Shown in pieces: positions 35,514 through 48,700 of a stretch of DNA of 64,000 nucleotides (positions are counted from its first letter, which is position 1; the number at the start of each line of letters is the position of its first letter). The stretch is from Allacma fusca (lineage: Eukaryota; Arthropoda; Collembola; Symphypleona; Sminthuridae), in NCBI GenBank assembly GCA_947179485.1, contig OX359245.1, positions 75,131,067 through 75,195,066 of the forward strand. The letters are read 5' to 3'. A program made the position numbers and the translations under genes. The notes below the pieces were generated by a model that was given only the letters and a program-made list of their open reading frames with translations, did not search any database and was not told the DNA's origin.

Positions 35514-37120
35514 TAAAAATTGAGAGAAGCGGACATCATTGCTTGCGGCAATTAGAAAATCTAATACTTGAAATAAAGTCAATTTTTATGATCGGCATGC
35601 TCATGATCACCGGTCATGATGTCATGTTATATAGACATCGCTTGCAGCATAATTTCCAACACACGATGAAGACTCCATAATGGACGCAATTAAAATTCTT
35701 ATGGACATTCTACGAGAAAACTAAAATCTGTTTTGGAGGATCTCATTGTAGTTTGCAATGCTTCAAACGATATACGGTGGCTTTCGAATCAGTGGAATTT
35801 TTATTAGTAGATATCTCTGAAAAACCCTAATTTTTAACTCAAAACAACATTTGAAATCAAAATAGGAATTTTAAATGGAATATTCATGTCTGAACTGAAT
35901 GAATTGACTGGATGGATAATCTGAACGTAAATTGAACCTTTTATTTTAACGTTTAATTTGAGTGAACGTGACTGAACGCAAGAATACATACGCATGAATT
36001 GCACTAATTGTGAATGGTATAACCAATAGTAACGAACTGAGTGAGAGTGAACGCCGCTCGGAAGGAAATAAAATGAACTGAATTTGACTGAACTTTTCCC
36101 CAAAGTTGCATACATTGTTTATACACTACAAAATTTCAACGAAATTTGTCAATTCTTAAAAATATTATAAAAATATACTAAATGGTGGGATGAATATATG
36201 GTATATAATTTCGAGACCTATTAAACAATGTATGAAACGGAATTTTATCCATCATTACAGTCGACCAGAACTTTTACCGGCATATCAGTAGTTATAATTT
36301 AAACGGTCACAAGTCAGGCATATGACTAAAATTTGATGTGCTGTTTATAACCTCACTGTGCATATGCACACGTACTACATGAATGAATACGAGGAGATAT
36401 GCTTGGCGGTAGTATGTGACTTCGTATGATAGGCAGTACTTATGAGGAGCTACAACCTTCATGTGGTTGTGCAGCTTGTTACTGTGGCAAGTACAGCTGC
36501 CTGTAGTGTTTTTGACCGCTCAGCATACTTTCCTTTACAACTTTTTCAAGTACTTTGAGGTAGCGCTGGGATCGTGAGGGTTGAGCTTGACTTAAGAGAA
36601 TACTAATATTACTCTCCTACCTCCATCTATACATTTACGTATCGTAGTCACCCGTGACTCCGTCGCTTTCGTGCAGCTCGTCAAGCGTATTCATTTCCTA
36701 GGTTCTCCAAGATCTAACTAAGCTACACAGAGGGAGTATTTTCTTGTACAGAATTTCCTTCAAAGCGATCATTCAGCGATAAATTACAGAAATCGTGACC
36801 TTGAAACCAAACAATTTATTTTGTAACTCGCTTAGCCCTTTCAGTATTCCAAACTTCGTGCAATCTTCGCGGACATGAACTCAGGAGCTTTTCGAAATCA
36901 TTTGTCAATGTCATGTGTCAAGTCCATTACACCTTCTACACCTTATATTCTTAAAGCTACTCAATCTTAAATATTACAAATCTCAACAAATATCGAATTA
37001 CAAAAATGATCACCGTAAGGTAGAAATTTTTTTAAACTCAATGTAATGCCTATTATACTCCCAGGAAAAATTCACAAAACATAAACACAATTTGCTGATT
37101 TCCGGTCTCACTTTGATGAC
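35514..37120. other. Mostly unassigned; TGAACTGAA-rich patch
   Basis: A patch at 35880-36100 is rich in tgaactgaa/tgaacg motifs like the arms of the hAT elements, but no ends were found. 37020-37120 resembles the region downstream of chemoreceptor 1 (gcctattatactcccagg against gtctattatgcaggag). Nothing else is evident. Confidence 0.4.
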
Positions 37121-38473
37121 TTATAATTTGAGTACAAGTACTGCCACAGACCACTCAGCAATGGAACTGCACAAAGTCATAATCATGTGTTTATCCACAA
37201 AGTAAAGTGATCCCACGCGGATCTTAATGGGTGTCAAAGCCTGGAAGGATTTCCTCACAAACAGGGTTCTGGACCTCCTCGAACAGGAATTCAACAACTT
37301 CACGGATGTACAATGGATTTGACCCGCAAAATGGAAAAACAAAATCAGGAAAAATATAATACAAATGGAAATCAATCCGAAAACCCCTTTGAAGACCCCT
37401 GTTAGCTTAAAGAAAGAATAATTAAACATTACAATTAACACAAGCAGTAAGAATTTGGTCACTGGGTGTACCGAATGTGAGTACACATTCTCTATAATGT
37501 GATTTACGAGGTAGAATTGACGGTAAGCGTTTAGTAATCTCGTAGCCTCCGTTGCTGTCAGATAAGAAATTGTCTTGTTAGATTGGCTGCAAATTACAAA
37601 AATCATATTGTCATTATAATGTCGTTTGACAATCTCTTACAATTTAGAAACATACATGTCAAGTATTCTGCAACCCCAGAGGACGTAAAACATTCCAAGG
37701 GTCACGTAAATAAATAAGCTGATCATTCCAATGGTGCTTAAATAGACGCAAAACACCCATTGGAGGGACACGGAAATAGTGTGTGCCAAACCCTCAGGGC
37801 AAAAATTCCCTTGTACAATAAGAACGGGGCATTGCGAGAGCATCATTGGCGCAACGGCAATTAAAATTACGAAGAACATTAGGAAATAATACAACGCGAA
37901 AATTAACAGACCTATGCCTTGTTTAATTCTAACCGTAGATTCAGTCTCTAAGGACATGAATGTGCCCGATACTTTTAACATGGTCTTATGTACGGACAAA
38001 GTTGTAAGCATTTCTTCCGATTTAAAAAACAAATTGACCGACATGACCGACGTTATGCAGTAGCCTACACTAATCACCAATGAAAACATAAAATACATCA
38101 AACTTGACTCTGATTCAAGTATACCCTTCCAATGTTCAACAGAATGTTTTACAAAAGTAAGGAAGACAGCCGTGCTCAGAGAAAAATTAAACGTCCAGCC
38201 GTATTTCCGATGTAAAGATTTTGCCAGCACAACTTCCTCATTTTCGGAATCCCAGTCGAAAGGTATACTCCGGAGATTTATTCCCCAAGAAAATCCCTTC
38301 AAAATATAATTATTTGTAAGTTTGCTTATGAGAGGGTTGGAATTCTGCCGAATAAGTTTTTTCGCCCTAAAGGCATTTTTAACACTGATCAATGAGCAGT
38401 GTAACCAATCCCGGACTTGCGCGTGGGCAATTCTTGCTAATTGTAAGACTCTTCTGCAAATGCAGTAACGCAT
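37121..38473 (-). CDS. Chemoreceptor 3, 7TM gustatory-receptor-like
   Basis: Exons 38473-37656 and 37586-37121, with a 69-base intron (donor GTATGT, phase 2), give about 427 residues. A second good donor, GTAAGAG, lies 15 bases further on in the same phase and would add five residues. It starts MRYCICRRVLQLARIAHAQ, carries WGINLRSIPFDWDSENEEVV and hydrophobic segments such as LMYFMFSLVISVGYCITSV and GLLIFALYYFLMFFVILIAV, and has the C-terminal VDKHMIMTLCSSIAEW. The final 213 bases are identical to those of chemoreceptor 2 while the rest is clearly diverged. Intact. The upstream region to about 39040 is shared with the other copies and with the orphan flank at 13060-13450. Confidence 0.75.
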
Positions 38474-40559
38474 TGCTACGATCTAATAAGGAAGGAAAAC
38501 CTTGCGCTCTGATAATTCCGTGAAATAAATATCACACGAGCTCATACAGTTATACAGCAGCTCCTCCAAAACGAAACAAGTTTAAATTTTAGATCAATTT
38601 TCAAATTTCCTGACTCGAACCTACATATTTGTGCAAAACTCACGGGGCGCTTACTGGCTTTCTGTAGAGCATAATTTTCTTGAATAGTCATATTCTTCAT
38701 TCTGTAACTGGTAATTTGCCAGAACTTTCTTACCCTAATTTAGTTTAAGTAACCATGATTTTGCAGTAAAGTAGTTCTGGAATAGCTCATTATTGATGAG
38801 ACCAGGAAATGTGGCCTTCATTGGGGCTTAAATCAATACATACTTAGTTACTTAGCAAGTCAAGTTATTCAAACTGGAACATATAACTATTGTGCTTTAC
38901 ATGAAATGTTTTTTAGCAGTAGGTTCTACATATTTGGTTGTTATCCTAAACTTAACATTACAATATGTTCAGCTTTTGATGAATCTTTTAAGCAGTTTTT
39001 ACATTTTGTATAATCTTTATAAAGTTTTTATTTATATTACATTTATTGTCTGCATATGATCAGAATGTGGGGTGAAATTAAATCGTTGTATCCCTGCCTT
39101 CATTTGTAAATCAAAATGTCCAAAATGCCAGCTTAAAATGTCCGTGATTTTGAATTTAGAGCAAGCCTCTTGGGCGTTTTGGACACTTTCAGGGAATTTT
39201 CAGGCTTGGCAGGCACTTTGACCAGAGCATTTTAAAAATGTCAACACGGGGTGGGATTCAAAATTGAGATTTTTAGTAACTTCATTTGTGGGTCCTCCCT
39301 AATACTCTACTAATCGTGTGCCAAAGGGTAAACTTATTTTTTCCCTGACGCGAGGAGGTACACGCTCATTTCTGAGTTAATTTCTGTAAGCGTACAGGTA
39401 ATAATTAGCAGAAAAGTCAAAATTGTAAATTAAAAGTAGTGTCTGCAATGTCTCATTATTGTGTGAAATGTCCTGACAGTTAGGCTTCGTGAGTAGATAA
39501 AATCGAGAGATGACTTATCTACTACTACATGCTAACTCCAATGTACATACTTACAGTATTAATCACCTTTAATAATTATTATGGAAATTTTTATCAGAAC
39601 ATATGTGAGTACCTCGCTCGTGAGACAAAATATTGTACGTCTTACCTTTGGTCACAGAAGTTGCCGCTGTGTTTTTCGTAGTTTGCTTTTAATTATCTCC
39701 AATCTCTGAAAAACACGTATGGGAAATGGGAACCGGCTTTACGGGCTGACAAACGGATTTGCGTGTGAAGGTTCCACGATGCTACAAGAGCTTCAAAGCA
39801 TGGACTAAAGTCTTCAAAAATAATATTTATTTGAAATTTCTTCAAGCATATCATTCCAAATAGTATAGATCCTTCCAGAATAATTATTCCAGTATAGCTA
39901 TACCCTAGCTTAACTTCAAATGTAAAACTATTGCGGATGCTTCCAGGACGGTAGCTCATCGGATGACTTGTTTCATACTATATGTATGTGTGTGTGTGTT
40001 TATTGAAGGAACCAACGCAGAGAAATGTCATGCCAGCTCGAACTTCGTCAACAAATGGTCCGTTCCCCGGTCAAGCAGGATCGAAACAAGATGATGAGAA
40101 TATATGAGGGAAGTAACTTTGGGAGTCTTTGGGTACAGGTCTGGGTAAATGCCAAAAATATGCTTGGTATTTGTGCATCTCGTTGTTTGTTTTCTGGTAC
40201 GCGCTACTTGTACCCAAAATGCTTTCAAAGGGTAGTAAATAGGTGATGACCAAAATTTGTGAAAAATTCATAAACATAGAAACTTTGGAAACATGAGACA
40301 AGAAAGTCTCTTGAAGCTAACAAATTCTATCTGTTCATATTAACTTGGGTGCGGGTACTGGATTGAAAATATCAGTTGCAGGTACTTTTCAAGTAATTAG
40401 GTATTCACAATAATTTTTTAAACTCACTCCAGGTATCCGTATTTCATGTCTGGGTACACTTGTACTCAGGTACTGTGTAGGCTAGCGAGTATATTAAGGA
40501 TAATTATCTACAAAGAAAATAAGTAAAATAATGAATTTTTTCCCGCGTTTTACTCTTGG
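38474..40559. other. 5' flank of chemoreceptor 3 and unassigned sequence
   Basis: The first ~570 bases are the duplicated receptor flank. 39110-39260 repeats aaaatgtcc/aaatgcc-type words. 40110-40490 contains ggtacaggt, gcaggtact and caggtactg motifs related to the neighbouring CAGGTA-type elements, perhaps an eroded outer element around 40568-41277. No gene. Confidence 0.4.
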
Positions 40560-40567
40560 ATGAGAAT

Positions 40568-41277
40568 TAGTGCATCGCATGGGTTCAAAATAGTCGAACC
40601 TGTACCTGGACCCAAACTTTGGGTACCTCAAAAGTGTGAACCTGTACCTGGACCCAAACTTTGGGTACCTCAAAAGTGTGAACCTGTACCTGAAAATGTA
40701 AACATTTAACAGGTTCAAATTTTTCGATCCTGAACCTGGCCCAATTGCGTTTTTGTAGTACCCGCACCTGATTAGTACCTGAACCCGAAAAAAGTACCCA
40801 AAAGACGACCTGAACCCGGGTATTTTGAAACCGGACCTGAACATGTTGAGGATTTTGAGAATCAGAACTTTTTTTATTTTATCTCGTGTCTAAAGTACAA
40901 TTTGATACAAAATATATTTAAAATGAATAAGAATGCATGTTCACTGGTTCCAGGGATAGCCTGCCATTGCTTTTGCGATGGAAATCATCTTTGAAATTCT
41001 CTGGTCTTTAACTTCCAATCAATGAACCCAAACATTTCAGGTCTTTTGCGATCAGGTTCAGGTCTTTCATGTGTTACACCTGGTCCTGACAGGTAAAATC
41101 AAAACGGGTTTTTCTCTGTACCTGACCCTGAACCTGTACTCAATATTTCAACTATAAAATATTGTACCCAGAAAGGACCCAAAATTATTGGGTCCAAAAT
41201 ACATGCACCCATACTGAACCTGAACTTGTTCCTGAACCCAAATACCCGGGTGGGACCTGAACCCATGCGATGCACAA
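40568..41277. mobile_element. Non-autonomous hAT-type element, GGTTCAGGTAC family (710 bp)
   Basis: Ends TAGTGCATCGCATGGGTTC and (inverted) TTGTGCATCGCATGGGTTC match at 18 of 19, with the exact 8-base TSD ATGAGAAT at 40560-40567 and 41278-41285. The left arm holds a tandem duplication of about 45 bases (gaacctgtacctggaccc ... gggtacctcaaaagtgt, twice between 40597 and 40690). Motifs resemble those of the 17013 element but the ends differ. Confidence 0.85.
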
Positions 41278-41285
41278 ATGAGAAT

Positions 41286-42604
41286 GAATGACTTTGGTAG
41301 GTACCATTTCCCTCCGTACCCTGAATTTGGGCCCAGACTCAGCATGTGTGAACCCGTTCGATCCACTGCCTGTAACAACTTCTTGTATCACAGTTATGAA
41401 ATGTACAACTGGACAAATTAATTCATGGATAATAAAGAAATGATTATCTAGATAATCTCCTAATAACTCAAATGTCTTCATAAAGAATGATCTAATCGAG
41501 TAGGTGAAGCTTAACCGGAATATCCTACACGGTTATCACATAAATCTGTTACAATAGCACCAAATGTTTTTACACATTAACATTAACTGGGAATTTGGAC
41601 GTGTAATTACTTTTAAAAATTAAATTCAAATGGTCCCTATGTATATGTCCTGGGAATTACACCCCAGTTCAGGAGAAGAATGCATGAAGATACACTAGTT
41701 GACTGTTATAAATTATTTTCAAAATTTTGCCAGTTCTATGGAAATCTGTTCAAACTTGAATATTACATCCACAAATTATTGCCGATGCAGTGAACAAAGT
41801 CATGATTTGCTTGGAATTGTTTATGGTTTCCACATTATGAGGGCTAGTAAATTTTTGACTTTCCAACCTGTCTTCAACCGGCTTGACCCAATATTTTATG
41901 TTTTAAAATTCCCTGACAATCCCTGTGAAAGGGATCATAGGGAAGATATTTTATGCATAGTGGGAATTTTGATCAAATTACATATGTATCGTACTATAAT
42001 GAAGATGAGAAACTGAAAACTGAATAAATAATAGGGGCAAATTCTTATGCAATTCCTGCCCAAAATACGCGTTCATACTGGGAAGGCATCGTGGTCACGT
42101 TGTCCTGGAAATTTTAATCCTGCCAATCCGCATGGAACTGCCTCTTGTGGGATACAGAAATCCACTTTCTACAATAAATTCTCAGGACACACAAGTACCT
42201 CCTGATGCGTATAAAACTATGGGGGAAGTTCTGGAGAGTGACAACTCCAATAAAATTAGTTAAATTGTAAAATCATGTACAATTGAAAACTCACTTCAAG
42301 CTTAATAGATTTGTTTTGCAAATGTTACGAATTAGACTTGTAACAACGATTGTGCAAAACATATTTTCCCAGGAGCCAATCAAAACCAATCAAGGGAATA
42401 AAATAGACTTGTTTGCCCAGCTACTCTGTTGTTGTTGCGTTTTGACTCACGGGTATGAAGAGCATAATTTTCTCATTATTCACACCAACTTACTCAGATT
42501 ATTTGTGATTAGTTGTCGTTCCTTGAATTTCTTGCTCATTGCATATTTGAACTGTAGCTGGAACAAACCCGCTAGGATTGCCACTAGGAAATTCCAGCTA
42601 AATT
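41286..42604. other. Gene-free stretch before the fatty acyl-CoA reductase
   Basis: Contains no recognisable gene or repeat. The last 300 bases probably hold the promoter and 5' UTR of the reductase gene. Short open frames here overlap the first coding exon only by chance. Confidence 0.4.
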
Positions 42605-45600
42605 ATGGTAGCTACAATAGACTTCGTATCCACCCCGACCATTCCGGATTTCTTTTCAAATAAAACTGTTTTCATAACAGGGGTCACGGGGTTTGTGGGC
42701 AGAGCCCTTCTGGAAAAATTACTTCGGGGATGCCCGGAAGTTGCCAAAGTGTTCGTTCTGGTCCGGAGCAAACGACAGAAATCCGGGGAAGAGAGACTCA
42801 GAGAGATGTTTCAAGCTGAGGTAGAGCTCTATTCAGAATTAAAATTGAATCAATTAAATATAATTATTTAACCGAGTCCAGTGAACCCTGAATTTTAATG
42901 CTCTTTCTGAGTTCCAGCTTCATATTTCTTCGCCCTTCACCCTCAGTTTACAACAATTTTATTTTTTTCTTGTATGAGAAGAATTCACTCAGGATTTAAT
43001 GAGCTGCAATTAAATTCAGAGTTCACTGATTCATGATATGTAACAATATGTGCATATTTCAGAAGGTAAAAAGGGAATTTTATGCGCATATGCGCACTGG
43101 AAAGTATTTGTTTTTTTTTTGCAAAATTTACCCCAAAGGTGTGTATTTTCACTTGAAATTCTAGTTGTTTAAAAACATTCGGAGCCATAACCCAGACTTG
43201 CTGGAAAAAGTCATTCCAGTCAATGGGGATGTAACTTTCAAAGGCTTGGGTCTGAGGCCGGAAGATTCAGAAGCCCTGAGGGAAGTCTCCATCATATTTC
43301 ATTCCGCCGCCAATGTTAACTTCTGCGCTGGTTTCCAAAATTTTCTAGCAATAAATGTTGCAGGGACAAAACATTTGCTGGAATTTGCAAAGGAGCTCAA
43401 AAATTTGAAGGTATAAAAAAGTAGTCTCATTTACATAAAGCGCATGCGCCTCATTTTAGAAATAATTATTTTCCTTGAAGAAGAATTGTTCAACGCATAT
43501 GTAATTGTTATAATAAAAAAATATTCGATAATTACGCCTATTTTCTCGCAGGCCCTGGTGTACGTGTCAACCACGTTTTCAAACTCGGACCGCTTGGAAA
43601 TTAAGGAGAAGATTTACCCAAGTCGTATTAACCCACACTTGGCTCTCCAGCTCTATTCGGAACTACCCCCTCAAATATTGGACGCCATTTCACCAAAGTA
43701 GCTCTAAAATATTTTTTACGATTTTTTGCCCCAAAGAGGGCCCTACTCAAATTTCCAATTATCATTGTCTTGTCTTGTTCCTTTAAGGGAGTAAATGAAA
43801 TATAATTCTTCCTAAAAAATTATAGGTACAGCTTTAAATTATGTATTTGCTGTATTTTCTCAAATGTCATCCTGAAACATATTGTTGATTTAATGATAAT
43901 ATATTGTGGTGAGGTTGTGAGTACCTATCAGGTCTCAAGATTCTATAACAAGATATCCCTTGTATGAAAGGTTTTATAATTGTTCTTACATTGTAATTTT
44001 ATATAAGTATTAAATTTTTTTCTTCATTTCTCAAGACTGTGTGAGCAAAAGGGATAGGTTATGTGGGATCAGGTTCAGTTGGAAGTTCCATTGGAATTTA
44101 TTTGAGTGCTAATCAGATTGATTTACAATTAGATTGCTGGGAGATCACAAGCTGGAGTATTCTTTTTCGAAGCATATTGCAGAAGGATTGATACAAGAGT
44201 CAAGCCCTTTCCTTCCAATATGTGTCGTTCGACCCGCTGTAGGTAATTAAAATTACAAGTTATTATTGGGTTAGGTTTCCCTCGCTGGAAAAAAACTTGA
44301 TTAATTTGAAACATATCAGGAAATTTCGAAATGAGTTCTCACCTTAGCCATTTGCTGATTTATCGCTGATCCGCCTATCGTGAGAAAATATTTTTGAAGC
44401 ATATGCACCTGAAATTCCCTATTGTTGCAAAGTATACTTATATGTATTTGATCCGCTTAATATAATTAGCATTGTATTTTTATTTAGTTGGGACAGCCTA
44501 TGATGAACCGTTCCCGGGCTGGGTTGACAACTACACAGGATTTATGGCATGCCTGGCGGCATTTTCAAAGGGGATTGCCCGGGTTTACTACACCAATAAA
44601 AAATTGACGGGGGACATAGTTCCCATTGACTATGCTGTCAATCTGACGTTAGCAGCAGCCATGAGTGTGGGCTCGCGACGACAGGATTTGAAATCCCCGC
44701 TCGTCTACAATCTGTCAACGTCGGACTGCCCTTTGATTGGTCTTCCCAGGTTAATAATCGATGCGGCCCGGAAGACCCCTCCGAATCAAATCGTCTGGTA
44801 TCCGTCGCTACTATTTGTGAGCAATCGGACTGTATTTCTCATCTTGGATTTTTTCTTCCACTACATCCCGGCCGTCCTGGCAGATGGGGCCATGAGTTTT
44901 CTGACGAGCAAGCCAGAGTAAGCTCCGTGATTTTTAAAAATCCTTTTGGAATGTAATACAGGGAGTGTATCACTGACTGAGTGTATGACAATGGATTCTT
45001 TCGAATGTATAGGTTCGGTTTTGTGAAAATCCACCAGAAATTACGGAAACTTGCGGATATTACTGCGAAAGCCACTGAGGTTGAGTACTCTATCCGGACG
45101 GAGAACACGAGGGCTTTGTACAGGCAATTGGGCCGGGGTGATCAGGAAAGCTTTCATTTTGATATTTGGGGGATTGATCCCGCGGAGTACATGAGGCGGA
45201 GCTTGTATGGGATGCGACGTTATGCAGCACGAGAGAAGGATGGGGATTTACCTAAAGCAAGGGCCAATTTGGACAGGTTAACTTAATTTTAATTTTATTT
45301 TGAAGGTTATAGACGTTGGACATGTTTCACTGTCTATTCTGGTCAGTGGTCATTTTTTTTCGGTACGAAATATGTAGTGGTACCTGGTCCTGTTACCACT
45401 CAATGAGTATTCGGCATGCTTTGCAGCTTTCAGGTTATTTGCAGTTATAGGGGGAGCAGTGTTTGAGGTACCCCCTCTGTATTTGGGTGCCCTTTCTTAG
45501 TACTCAATCCAGTAAAAAGCCCCGAACTTTAAAACATTTTGAACCGTTACTCAAACCATTTCCCGTTAAATATAGTAGTTGCGTTAATGTTGGTGAAATT

Positions 45601-45709
45601 GATGTTTAGCAAGAAAATTATTATTTACAGATTGTACACGTACTACCTGATGTCCTGGGCCTTTCTAGTTCTAATTATTACATTGCTTCTAATTGGGATA
45701 CTATTTTAA
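42605..45709 (+). CDS. FAR: Fatty acyl-CoA reductase
   Basis: Seven exons: 42605-42820, 43165-43410, 43552-43697, 44133-44242, 44488-44917, 45013-45276, 45631-45709. All introns are GT-AG, the phases agree, and they sum to 1491 bases, 496 residues, the usual size. Alcohol-forming fatty acyl-CoA reductases turn acyl-CoA into fatty alcohol with NADPH, at the ER or peroxisome, for waxes and cuticle lipids. Visible marks are the NAD(P)-binding TGVTGFVGRALLEKLL (residues ~24-39), VYVSTTFSN, the catalytic YxxxK in YSFSKHIAE with VVRPAV after it, AYDEPFPGWVDNYTG (the family's 'EP-PGW-DN-G' block), the C-terminal sterile domain (exon 6) and a final hydrophobic helix (AFLVLIITLLLIGIL) in exon 7. The short exon 4 (110 bases) was recovered by phase and motif. 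The gene appears intact. Confidence 0.92.
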
Positions 45710-48700
45710 TTGAGTAGAATTTATTGTACATTAATTATATGAATATTTGTAAACACGATTACTCCGCATGTTGTCCTTTTACGGATCGTTATTTAAGTCT
45801 TTCACTCTGGGTTAAACCAAACCGTGTGGTTAAATTGTAATTTGGAATGGTCAGTATAATAAAATATATCGGGCTTTTTTTAAAACGAGTTCACAAACTG
45901 TGCATATAATTTTTTTTTTAAATGGTACACATAAAGTATTGGATTCGAATACAAGGTTTCCGGTTAATCTCACAATCAGAGTTCTGGAAATTATGATGGG
46001 CGCGACTGTGGCATCGGGATTTAAAACATGTTTTTTATTTGGCAATAAAACATGCATTCATTACATCTGAAAAATTACAAGGGATCTCTCGTTTAGTATC
46101 TACTACATATCTACCATTAAATAATTACTTACCCAGGTACTCGCTAACTTCACTAACTAATAAGTGATTGTCACGTTGTCAGATTCTCATCCTTGTCTCA
46201 GCTTACCCCAAGAGAGCGGATAGCGGATATGTTCTTTGGATTTGGGACTGTCACGGAATTACGTTATGGAAAATTTCCGAAAGATTTACAACCGCCCATG
46301 TTTCTAACACTATTGTAACGCTATAGTGGACCGCTATAACCACCCAATGTAATGTAACAGTTACGTTTTCAATTCACCTTCCAAACCACGTACTAAAAGT
46401 GTCTAAACACTAATATACTTCTACCCAAAATCAAAATTTCAGGTAGAACCTGTATGCAAACAGGGAGCTATGTTAAGATAATTTAGCGTCAGGCACAGCA
46501 ACAGAGAGAAAAATACGGAAAAGCTCCAATATATGATTTTACCATTTTTTTACGCAGGTGCCGGCCTTAAAAAATATTTTTAGCTATGATGTTTGCAGCA
46601 ATTCTTGACCCTAATATAATCTTTCCGAGTCAAAAACTGTGCCCATAAACCCCACAGAATTGAGGCAAAGGTTGAAATTAACCACATTATTGTCTGTCTT
46701 ATGTCAACCCGTTAAAAAAATTCTCAAGACTTCATCCGAGTTTTGAAGACAATATTGGGATCAAATCTATCCACCCAAAACTGTCTACACGCACACGCTT
46801 CCGACATACTTTGTCAACAAATCCATATCAAAATAGCAAGATCCGAAACTTTTTTTCTTATCTCTACCACTGTTGCTCCAGAAACTGAATATCCCAACCG
46901 TGCTCTCAGTTTTTGCGAATTTCGTTCACGATTTTTATTTTTATTTCAGTTTGGCGTGTGCACATATTACGTTTCACTTTTGGGGGAGGGAGGGGGTCTT
47001 GAAGCTGATGATTTTGTGTATACCAAGGGGGGGTGGGGGTAACCTTGCTGATGATGTTTCACCTATTCTCAGAAAAATATGAGGAATAAACAGGGATAAT
47101 TGTTAGACTCAGTGTTTTTGTACCAAACTTGTATTGCCGGAAGACGTCTGATACATTTTATATACACACGCAAGTCATACAATATTTCAAATCTGTGACA
47201 ACCATAAGCATTGCGAAAAATCTTGGCTTATATAGGAATGGTTACAAAATCACGGTTGTCCACCTCAGTATGTATGGCAAATATTTCATTCTCACGATTC
47301 CAGTTACTGTCGCCCTTGGTCCTAACAATACTACAAGTGCTGACAGTGTAAGCTGTAAACATGCTGGCAACATTACATGAAGTATTGAAATAAAAGAAGC
47401 CAGCATGTGTCGCGTATTTTAGAATTATTCCTGTAAGTATCGCAATCATACCAAACTTGTGTTCCTAAAAATCCTTAAAACATTAGTCAAGAATGGCGTC
47501 AAAATATATTTTAGACAAAATGTTGGCCAAAATTAATTTGGTGTACCTAAAGTACAAAATCTTAATGATTTGCAAGTAATTCGTTGTCATCCCAGTTAGT
47601 CCCTGGCGAAGCAACTTAGTCAAAATTGTAATACCGATCTTTGTCCCGGCTGCTGTGCTCTTCAAGAAGCATGTTTTCGAAGTTCTAATTTGTTACCATT
47701 GATTCATCTGATAAATTTGGCGGTTTGTCATGCTGAATGTCTGAAAACTATCCCCTGTCTACTACTGCCCGAACATTCAAGACAACCTTGAAAGCCAAAC
47801 CTACCATACATGCAATTACTATTTTGTATTTTGTTGCATATGAATCCCACAAAAGAGCTGCTCATAGAAGTTCGTTAGAAAACATCTCGAAAAGCATAGA
47901 ATATGTTGCTCAAAGTTACAAAATGTAGTTTTAGACAGTATGTGTAGCGGAGTATTCGTTGGACTTACCGATGGAAATTATGGGAAATATGGCTGACTGG
48001 AATCAGAGCGAATTTGACCATACTACTGACGTTAAAAGTTTATTTCTTAATAATAAAAGGCTCTTTGCAAAAACACCAATTGCTATTGTGCGTTTGTCCG
48101 CGAACGGGAAACCAAAATAATGTGGCCTACGATCTCTAGTTTCCCCACAGGTAATCATTTTTCGGTCTTTTTGATTATTTCTCTTCCTTCAAAATTTATG
48201 ATTTCGCACGAACACGCCAAACGCTTTCAATCAATAACTAACTCTTACGAGTGCTCGACACAAAAATTGATAAAAAAATTTGAACGAAATCGGTCAAGTA
48301 GTTTTTGTCTGTGTTTTTGCTTTGATGACGTTTACAGGGGAGGTGGGGTCACGGAAAAATGACTTTAGGATGACGATAGGGAGGGTAGGGTCCAAAAATC
48401 GTGAAAAAATGAAACGTAATATGTGCATACTCCCTTATACTATAGAGAACCCATAAATTGCTTACTGAAAGATAAAGAAAATCCCGAGACACGAAGCGTC
48501 AGAAAAGCATTTGGGAACAATTTCCAGTCTTGAATAAAATTTTTATTAATTGTTAAAATTTGGTTTTTCTGAAAACGTCTTTTGCTCCGCTTCCTTATCC
48601 GTTACATTAAATATTAAACAAAATAGCTAAAAATCAGATAAAAAGGTACGCATAAACAATTTATAAAAACTAATTAAAAATTACTGCTTCTTTAAAAATT

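Noticed and set aside
42283..42663. 126-codon ORF overlapping the FAR start
   Set aside because: It is out of frame with the reductase, whose ATG at 42605 is followed by the NAD(P)-binding motif.
46743..47082. ORFs across the G-rich block
   Set aside because: They span the inverted repeat and the poly-G tract; no coding character.
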